Of a stretch of 64,000 nt of DNA, positions 63,965 through 64,000 are shown piece by piece. The stretch is from Ziziphus jujuba (taxonomy: Eukaryota; Streptophyta; Magnoliopsida; Rosales; Rhamnaceae): NCBI RefSeq assembly GCF_031755915.1, contig NC_083383.1:28643501-28707500 (forward strand), written 5' to 3'. The notes under the pieces are model-generated. The model did not search any database and was not told the origin of the DNA. It worked only from the letters and a program-made list of their open reading frames with translations. Each line of letters opens with the position of its first letter. The first letter of the stretch is position 1. The position numbers were made by a program, and so were the translations under genes.

Positions 63965-64000
63965 TTTTGGTGTCCAAATTAATTAATATAGCAGCATGTA
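63965..64000 (+). repeat. Edge match to intron 2 of the TAR-like gene
   Basis: The window's last 36 bases (TTTTTGGTGTCCAAATTAAT to the end, ATAGCAGCATGTA) match 61666-61700 within intron 2 of the TAR-like gene with only two or three differences. The match runs into the window edge, so its extent is unknown. Confidence 0.6.

Noticed and set aside
1..64000. CRISPR arrays, prokaryotic operons, organelle insertions, rRNA and tRNA genes
   Set aside because: The repeats seen are microsatellites, tandem duplications and transposon-like arms. No spacer-repeat pattern, no cloverleaf, and no plastid or mitochondrial gene sequence was recognised.

Overview
The window is nuclear DNA from a flowering plant, most likely a eudicot. 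It is AT-rich, with many (AT)n, (GA)n and poly-A/T tracts. All eight recognisable genes are split by GT-AG introns and encode plant-type proteins. The species cannot be named from this stretch. There are no prokaryotic operons, CRISPR arrays, rRNA genes or tRNA genes that I could find.

Layout. 1-4.4 kb: a PYG7-like chloroplast TPR protein (+). 4.4-13.4 kb: gene-free DNA with a decayed LTR-like block (about 7.5-9.8 kb) between two diverged copies of a 0.5-0.8 kb direct repeat. 13.5-25.5 kb: STOP1 zinc-finger factor (+), then the meiotic FHA/PIN protein PS1 (-), then TMEM18 (-). 25.5-41.3 kb: gene-poor, with one orphan promoter-like block at 34.9-35.65 kb that carries a tandemly duplicated leader. 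41.5-47.4 kb: type I inositol polyphosphate 5-phosphatase (+). 48.7-52.0 kb: DHRS12-like short-chain dehydrogenase (+), convergent with a choline kinase (-, 53.0-56.0 kb, plus a 5' UTR intron up to about 56.7 kb). 59.1-59.75 kb: inverted-repeat element. 60.4-63.3 kb: alliinase/TAR-like PLP enzyme (+). The last 35 bases resemble an intron of that enzyme gene, so a second, rearranged copy may start at the edge.

I rebuilt the exon structures by hand from splice sites, reading-frame phase and family conservation. Every internal join stated below keeps the frame. The genes are unrelated housekeeping and developmental functions: photosystem I assembly, acid/aluminium tolerance, meiotic spindle control, inositol phosphate signalling, phosphatidylcholine synthesis, and PLP-dependent C-S lyase or aminotransferase chemistry. 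They do not form a pathway. What links them is order: from memory, most have Arabidopsis counterparts in the At1g34040-At1g34370 interval or its At4g09750-09760 duplicate, so the window looks like an ancestral eudicot gene block.

The most unusual local structures are in PS1 (small in-frame exons made by tandem duplication, a repeat-built central region and a triplet of AACGG motifs upstream), in the STOP1 leader (a 111-bp duplication that copies a splice-acceptor-like site, and an overlapping upstream ORF), and at the orphan promoter near 35 kb.
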